Positions 58,559-64,000 of a stretch of 64,000 nucleotides of DNA are shown piece by piece. Location: NCBI GenBank assembly GCA_911728455.2, contig OU452226.1, positions 12,417,938-12,481,937 on the forward strand. The letters run 5' to 3'. A program made the translations under genes and the position numbers. Numbering within the stretch: position 1 is the stretch's first letter; each line of letters starts with the position of its first letter. This stretch comes from Marthasterias glacialis. Taxonomy: Eukaryota; Echinodermata; Asteroidea; Forcipulatida; Asteriidae. Below the pieces are notes generated by a model. That model was not told where the DNA came from and did no database searches. It was given only the letters and a program-made list of their open reading frames with translations.

Positions 58559-59129
58559 TAGACCGATTGGGCGACCCGCGTCACGTGACCTATTTTTGGT
58601 ATTAAATGTAAACAAACACGATGTTCTCCATAGCAAAGTGCGGTACGGTACACGATGATTGTTGCATGTGTTTATTCGATCGAGGCTTTTCTTTCTTATA
58701 ATCTATGAAAAATGTTCCAGAGTTTGTACCAGAGACCTTTGAGTGGCTGAATAAAGCCAGTAAGGACAGTTCCAGCAAGTCTTGAAAATTGTACAAGTAA
58801 TGTGTAAATGTGCACAATGTTTAATAGTGCACGAAGGAACGTTTGGGCCAGACGACTACAATCACACACTTTTCAACACAAGAATTTCAAAGTTTTGAAG
58901 CTGAATCATCCAAAGAAATTGCTTTCCAAAACTGTGATTCCTTTGCGTATTTTAAATTTCGCAAGGCTAGGTACAAAATGCTCACTTTTCCAATGTTCTG
59001 TACCTACTTTTGGTGTGACTTTGTCAGTCACAGCATGTATTTGCATGTAGTTTGCCATCAGCTCAGATGACGTATTACCCACAAAAGGTCACGTGATGAC
59101 ATGTAAACATTGGTCGCGCAATCGGTCTA
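58559..59129. mobile_element. TAGACC-family MITE, 571 bp, with empty-site paralogues
   Basis: Ends TAGACCGATTGGGCGACC and TGGTCGCGCAATCGGTCTA are inverted repeats bounded by TA. CACGTGAC words lie inside both ends. It sits between blocks R and S of duplication copy 2; copies 1 and 3 read straight through (GATGCTGCAATTTTAGG, GCTGGAATTGAAG). Short frames inside (80 and 75 codons) show no transposase motif. Confidence 0.85.
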
Positions 59130-59196
59130 TTGAAGGAAAACAACATCACACCCCTTTCACAAATTGTTGTTTTTATTTTCTTTGCATTTAGGCTAG

Positions 59197-59299
59197 CCAC
59201 AGACATGTGATTGTCAGATCAAGTCTATCCACCAAAAGAAGATGTCTGATGTGCGTGCTGTCCAGTGTCAAGATTCAAGGATGTGTTCTCCATCAACAG
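59197..59299 (+). other. Exon-like cassette S, copy 2
   Basis: Same length (103 bp) and splice-like borders as copy 1. In the phase-1 frame a TGA appears after four codons (ATDM-stop), so the tail peptide is lost. The phase-0 frame remains open throughout. Confidence 0.4.
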
Positions 59300-60077
59300 G
59301 TAAAGTTAAAAACAACAACCATTCGTTTGAGATGCATCCACAGATTTTGGACTGTTTGATGACACATTGGTTTAACAAGTTACCGCTGGGATTCTGCTTT
59401 TTTTCCTGTCTCCCTGGTGGAATTATTTTGTCAGAATTTCTGAAATCATTTTTCTTTGAGAGTACCGCTGGCATAAAGAAACCCAGACTTGACAAAGCCA
59501 AGAGAGTAAAGATTCTCTTTATCATGTTTATTGCATCATGCGTTTTGTTTTCTTGACCGTGGCTTGATTTCCAGTTCACTCTGACTCACCTCCTCAGAGC
59601 CAAAAAACAATGAATAAACAATGGTGGAAGCCTCTTTATGTCTGGTAATATTTCTCTTGGAACAAAAGGACAAAGGTCTGGAATAAAAAAACACCTCTCG
59701 ATGGCCAGAAAATGGCAAAATATTCAAGACCATGGTTTGCCTTTGTGTGGGTGAAACGAAGCATTAGACGGCATCTGCATGATCTTTGCACGCTCAGCAG
59801 TAGAATGTCCGGGCGACCTGTGCTCTGGTATTCCGATTTTACCCAATGGCGTCTGTACACTGCTTATATCCAGGCATGGGAAACTTTTGTGTGTAGTTTG
59901 GTCATCCATCGCCAACTGTTTAAAAGAGCAACTGGTCCCCTCTCATTATTCTTTGATTTGTGACCTGTCTAACTGTATGCAGTTTATATATGGTGACCAC
60001 TTAAAAACAAATCATTTGAATTATGATCACGTCAAAATACTTGCATTTTGCAATGCACGAACTCATTTTGATACGCC

Positions 60078-60110
60078 CGTACCAAGCGCCCTAAGGGCGC
60101 TTGGAAGTTT
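60078..60110. repeat. GCGCCCTAAGGGCGC hairpin
   Basis: CCAAGCGCCCTAAGGGCGCTTGG is almost fully self-complementary with no real loop. It occurs in the insertion found only in duplication copy 3. Confidence 0.7.
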
Positions 60111-60776
60111 TTAACAAGCGTGCGCGCATAGCTGTCAGTTTTGGGAGCCAATCACCATTGTTTTTTGGTGCTTCCGTTCCAGGGTTAAGAGACAAGAGGT
60201 ATCCATACGGCGCGCTGCCCATGGTTGCGAGGTTGCCCATCACCAACTGTTAAGAATAGTTTAAGAGTCTTGAGTTGTAGAGTTGTATACTTTTGTTTTC
60301 TGTGTGTTGTGGAGATTCTTTAGTGAAAATAGTGATCCTGTCACTAATGGGAAAAAGACACCTACCCTGGAGCAGACCCAGTTGCAGGGAGACTGTACTG
60401 GTAGCAATGCGCTACTACCGCCTCAGCAGTCTCCAGTCCAGCACCGTCCTGCAGCCACAGCAGGCTGCGGGTGCTGGCAGTTCCGTTGGCCGAGTAGGGG
60501 ACCCGTCTCTGGCCAGCTTACACAGACCACATCTGTCAAGAACAAAAAGCCTTAATAACTTGAGAATCCCCACTCGATAGTATATCCCCAGTGGACAGGC
60601 GGGATAGGAAAAACATGGGCCATCTCTTTTATTATGCTTATTGTTTAAAACTGCAAAACATAAAGCGTATTGTGCCCCCTTATGGTCAAAGCTCTTTTTA
60701 ATTGATGCTGATGCTGGAATTGAAGAAAAACAAATTTCACAAATTGTTGTTTTTATTTTCTTTGCATTTAGGCTAG

Positions 60777-60877
60777 CTACATACATGCCAATCAGATGAA
60801 GTCTATCTGCCAAAAGAAGATGCTTGATGCGCATGCTATCCAGCATCAAGATTCAAGGATGTATTCTTCCTCAACAG
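60777..60877 (+). other. Exon-like cassette S, copy 3 (2-bp deletion)
   Basis: Splice-like borders are kept, but the copy is 101 bp. A 2-bp loss near its start (GCCAATCAGATG versus GCCATTGTCAGATG) shifts the frame in which the tail peptide would be read. Confidence 0.4.
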
Positions 60878-61044
60878 GTAAAGTTATGAACAACCATTCA
60901 TTTGAGATGCATTAACAGATTTTGGACAATATGATGACACTTTGCTTTAAGAAAAATGTGTATACATCAAAAAACAATAATTTACAGAGTTCTTGAAAAT
61001 TCATTGAGACATCAAATCAAGTAATCTGCAATGATAAGCGATTG

Positions 61045-62107
61045 TTAGGTAAAAGTCTACCGGCAGTGTTTTTTGTGGCTACGCCAGCAACATTTCTGGT
61101 GTGCGCTGCAGACTCAGTCATTTGACGGACAGCAATGGTCCCAACCCAGCCATGGTTTCCTGGCGCCTGCCCCCCCCATTGTCCCAGGGGCTGGCTTAAG
61201 TGACTTGTCCAGCTTATGGTTGCCTCCCGCCGTCATACCCGTGGGAGACTGCCTTTGAGACTTTTGGGGGTCCTAGTTTAGCTCGACCGGTGGGTGCTCG
61301 ATATAATCAGTCATGGCACTGGAGTTCTCAAGCACCCTCCTGTTGGGCATGCTCGGTTTGCCTTTCTAGCTGGGGGGGGGCCACTCTACACACAAGTCAA
61401 GTGGTGGGTATGTGGGGCCTCGAGCAACGCTCAAGTCCCATAAATTTACTCGAAATGTCGGCAGTCTCTTACGCATTCCAGTGTTTTTGGGTCTCAATTA
61501 CATCAGTCACCAGAGGGGCACATGGTGGAGTCAACTGTGTGTGTTCACATGGGAACTCTTCTATTGGTGCATTTGCCACATGGTCACGCTCTCAGCAGTC
61601 CATGTCTAGGGCGAGGAAAACGTCAGCACCGGCGCCCTCTCCAGGGGGTGGATCCTCCAGATAGACTGAGTGCTGCGCCTGCCGGTCACTAAGTCACTTT
61701 TTCTGCTGATCGGCCGGCCACATGTCAATTTGTTTGCCTCAAAGGCTGATTGCCAAGCACCAGTCTACTGCATGAGGGACTTTGACCCCTACACATGGCA
61801 GATGGATGCACTGACTGGCAATACGGTGGGATGGGCTGCTTGCCTATGCCTACCCTCCGTTCTCCCTCATCCCTTGGAAACTAACCAAGCTGGAGCAGGA
61901 GGACTGCAAAGGCCTCCTCATCTTCTGGCTCCGCCAGTCTTGGTTCCTGAGGCTGGCCAGACTCTTGGTTCGCCAGTCAGTGGTGCTTCCACAGAGAGCA
62001 GACATCCTGTTCCAGCCAAGCTCGGGTTTCCTCCACCGGCTTTGCAGGAACTTCACCTGACAGGCTGGGTGCTGTCACGCGATCTCTCCACAGGCCTTTC
62101 ACAATGA
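61045..62107 (+). pseudogene. DIRS-like retrotransposon relic (RNase H region)
   Basis: Pieces in shifting frames read SSWGGATLHTSQVVGMWG, QRSSPINLLEMSAV, YISHQRGTWWSQLC, then LSRGW, then HVNLFASKADCQAPVY and DALTGNTVGWAACLC. This is the order of the reverse-transcriptase-linked RNase H of DIRS/Ngaro-type elements (GWG, W......INLLE..AV, YI..QGGT.S..L, A..LSR, DLFAS..N.....Y, .DA....W). Several frameshifts and stops break it. Neither the reverse transcriptase core, the tyrosine recombinase nor the terminal repeats are recognisable nearby. It follows directly on duplication copy 3. Confidence 0.75.
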
Positions 62108-62259
62108 ACTGTGTCGATTGCAGTAAGTTTTTTATGACAGTAGATTACTTCATTTTATTTGAATCACTAATCTTTTCTAAAAACCACAAAAAGGACTGTT
62201 TTTCCATTTTAATTATAACATTGAACCATTTGTTAATTTTCTTAATTTTGCTTTGACAG

Positions 62260-62333
62260 AGCTAATCAAGCTGAAGTGAGTTCCACCAATCAACAAAGCG
62301 GATATCTGTGCACTGGACATCAACCTTCATATG
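62260..62333 (+). CDS. Candidate exon, unidentified protein
   Basis: Acceptor TTAATTTTGCTTTGACAG, 74 bp, donor ATG/GTAAGT. The frame (entry 2, exit 1) reads ANQAEVSSTNQQSGYLCTG then HQPSYG. It joins in phase with the exon at 62812. Tyrosines within small polar residues resemble a cytoplasmic tail, but I do not recognise the protein. Confidence 0.4.
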
Positions 62334-62811
62334 GTAAGTTTATGAACACATGTACATTTATAAAGTTATATCAAACTAAAATAGTGGTTGGAAAGAACTT
62401 CTTCTCATAAGATGCATTTAAGGTGACTTCTTTTGTGCAGGATGCAAAAAAAATCATTTCAGTTACTTGTGTAGGTCTTTTAAAAGACCAAATCATCTTT
62501 TGTTAGTTTTTAATGACAACCCTTTGCTGGTTTGATCAACATTTTGATCCGCTGAAATAATTTCAAATTCTTTCTACCATCCCTTTAAAATTGTGTTATA
62601 GAAATAGTTTCTAAACAGACCTCGTCATCGAGAGTGATTGTTGTTTCTAAATATTTACATCTCATAGTAGTACTTGAAATCTTTGAATGTTTCCTTTGAA
62701 TACTTGAAAAAAACTAAAATGGCAATTTTAAAGGTCACATTCAAACTATACCTTGTTAAATCAAATGTTTGTCTTAATTAAAAATTTATTTTGTGTGTTT
62801 GTATTTTGAAG

Positions 62812-62861
62812 GTGCGCCATCTGTAGATGATATTTACCTGTCACAAAATGAAGATTCCTGA
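62812..62861 (+). CDS. Candidate terminal exon, unidentified protein
   Basis: Acceptor GTATTTTGAAG after a T-rich stretch. Entered in phase 1 from the exon at 62260 it continues GAPSVDDIYLSQNEDS and stops at TGA (62859-62861). About 70 bases further, GAG/GTATGT at 62932-62933 looks like a donor, as in the cassette-S copies. So this stretch too could be an internal exon read through a stop, or a terminal exon. Confidence 0.4.
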
Positions 62862-62933
62862 GACTTGCTAGTGCCTATCATCAGCTCAATGTCTACCCGT
62901 CACAATTTTGATATGTGAGGATTACAACAGAGG

Positions 62934-64000
62934 TATGTAAAATCCCTATGAATTACATTACGTTTGTTACACTAACATCAAAAAGTGGGCTGTTTTTGCA
63001 GCACTGTACAGACGGCACCCCTACATCACATGCCACAACACGCTGGGGACTCCATGCTGGCACCAGCCTAACCCAGATGAGTGGTTATCCCTACAGATTG
63101 ATTACAGATTAAAAAAATAATAACATGTTTTTACTAACAAAATCCCTTCCCACGACCCTGCCGATTTTAAACGGCCGTTTAAGACCTCGGTCACCACTCT
63201 TTTATTCCCTTAATAAATATTCATCAATCAATAAGCTTCCAAGTACAAACCAACATTATTCCTCCTCAAGACTGTTATTACCTCACATTAAACCTAGGAA
63301 TAGAATGTTTTTTACATCATTGAAATGATATGCTGAAGGACCAGAGAGTTTGCTGAACTTCTCACATCTTTTTTGACTAAACACACTCAATCAATTTCAG
63401 TTTGGATATTACCATCCAGGCAAATCGGACTTGATACAAATTAAGGCGGATGTATCTTGTCAAATTTGAATTACAAAAATGAAACCCTTTAAAAACCAAG
63501 TCAACATGGATGGCTCATAAGATTTCATTGTCAAGGGCAAATTGATACCACTGGGGGGGCAGTACATTTGACCTTCCCTTTTTCATGCACCCTAATGTGT
63601 TACCTCTATACATTTGTTTTCAGAGTTTGAGAAGAGCAACTCGTATTGCAAACATCAAATGTCTTCAAGGCATTCTAAACATCAAGGTATCGTGGATAAA
63701 CCAACAAGCAGCTTGCATTAACTTCATTTGTAAGATTATAGACATGTTAGCTAATTATGTCAAGTACATCCCCGGTGCAATTATTACATCTACATAATTG
63801 TTCTTGTAAAAAGTAGGTGTACCAATTGCTAGCAAGCACACTGCATACTTTGAACTCACGAAGTTGGAGATCTGGGCAATGATAGTTTGACTGGTTCTTG
63901 GATGAGCACCTGTGGTGCCTCCCTGCTCAGAACCCTTGCCCCACCCCAAGTGAGATCCAAAAAATGCACAAATTAATCGTTCAATACATTAAATAGACCC
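62934..64000. other. Window end; no further gene apart from the small candidate exon
   Basis: AT-rich DNA. No clear BPHL continuation, repeat or RNA gene recognised before the window ends. Confidence 0.4.
63624..63686 (+). CDS. Candidate small exon, unidentified
   Basis: Acceptor CTCTATACATTTGTTTTCAG, 63 bp open in one frame (FEKSNSYCKHQMSSRHSKHQ), donor CAAG/GTATCG. Entry and exit phase 1. Very short, so chance is a real alternative. Confidence 0.25.

Larger units (their letters stand above)
56703..60970 (+). repeat. Three-copy tandem segmental duplication (blocks P-Q-R-S)
   Basis: Block P (GGCATAGGATTGGTACT..AAAATATTCAAGACCAT..GTCTGTACAC): 56703-57068, 57658-58065, 59558-59915. Block Q (TTGAGTTGTAGAGTTGT..CAGTCCAGCACCGTCCTGCA..GGCCGAGTAGGGGACC): 58090-58345, 60268-60512; absent in copy 1. 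Block R (GTCAAGAACAAA..AACATGGGCCATCTCTTTTA..TTTTTAATTGATGCTG): 57045-57235, 58385-58557, 60534-60720. Block S (exon-like cassette): about 57240-57520, 59132-59555, 60721-60960. Copy 2 carries an extra TAGACC MITE between R and S; copy 3 has extra DNA between P and Q. P has minus-strand frames in each copy but with differing stops, so it is probably noncoding. Confidence 0.85.

Noticed and set aside
58808-59070. Small coding gene inside the 571-bp MITE
   Set aside because: Two overlapping frames without motifs within a noncoding TIR element.
56736-59860. Similar minus-strand frames in block P (56736, 57722, 59636)
   Set aside because: They recur only because the DNA block is duplicated; reading frames are broken differently in each copy and no domain is visible.

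Overview
This is animal nuclear DNA: AT-rich, gene-poor, interrupted by introns and full of short mobile-element derivatives. Nothing is bacterial or viral in layout. The mix of tRNA-derived SINEs, TA-flanked MITEs beginning TAGACC, GGCTACG-type MITEs, foldback elements and a DIRS-like relic, together with an aminergic-type receptor, suggests a marine deuterostome invertebrate. An echinoderm, perhaps a sea star, is my best guess. That is an inference from general repeat style, not from a database match.

Layout. From 1 to about 35.2 kb I find no exon I can defend. The stretch holds single-copy-looking AT-rich sequence with microsatellites, minisatellites and scattered elements: a (GTT)n tract at 2.75 kb, a Harbinger-like MITE at 17.5 kb, a foldback carrying perfect histone-type 3' stem-loops at 18.1-18.4 kb, a TTAA-flanked MITE at 18.5 kb, a LINE 3' end at 24.8 kb and a hAT MITE with 8-bp target duplication at 28.2 kb. 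From 35.2 to 41 kb come clustered TAGACC MITEs, a GGGCA/GAGCA minisatellite (37.9-38.5 kb) and a 58-bp satellite array (38.6-39.3 kb).

The one complete coding sequence is a two-exon class A GPCR on the minus strand (44663 to 41458), 592 codons once a 1,427-bp phase-0 intron is removed. It keeps the aminergic aspartate in TM3 and tyrosine in TM7 and has a very long third intracellular loop. Its intron carries a MITE ending only about 44 bp from the 3' splice site.

From 45 to 64 kb the plus strand holds fragments of other genes. There are terminal exons of an unidentified Lys-rich protein (48.0-48.6 kb, with a poly(A) signal), a candidate exon at 49.0 kb, one clear exon of a biphenyl-hydrolase-like (BPHL/valacyclovir hydrolase) protein at 55.66 kb, and candidate exons at 62.3, 62.8 and 63.6 kb. 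Between them lie a 774-bp foldback (46.8 kb), a Mutator-like palindromic element with a perfect 9-bp target duplication (52.7-53.8 kb), a broken pogo/Tigger-type transposase (54.9-55.3 kb, minus strand), a three-copy tandem duplication (56.7-61.0 kb) that repeats a small exon-like cassette, and a decayed DIRS-like RNase H region (61.0-62.1 kb).

I see no operon-like cooperation and no convincing new multi-gene system. The most unusual structures are the duplicated exon-like cassette, the foldback with an internally flipped segment, the histone stem-loop foldback and the TAGACC MITE family with CRE-like ends.
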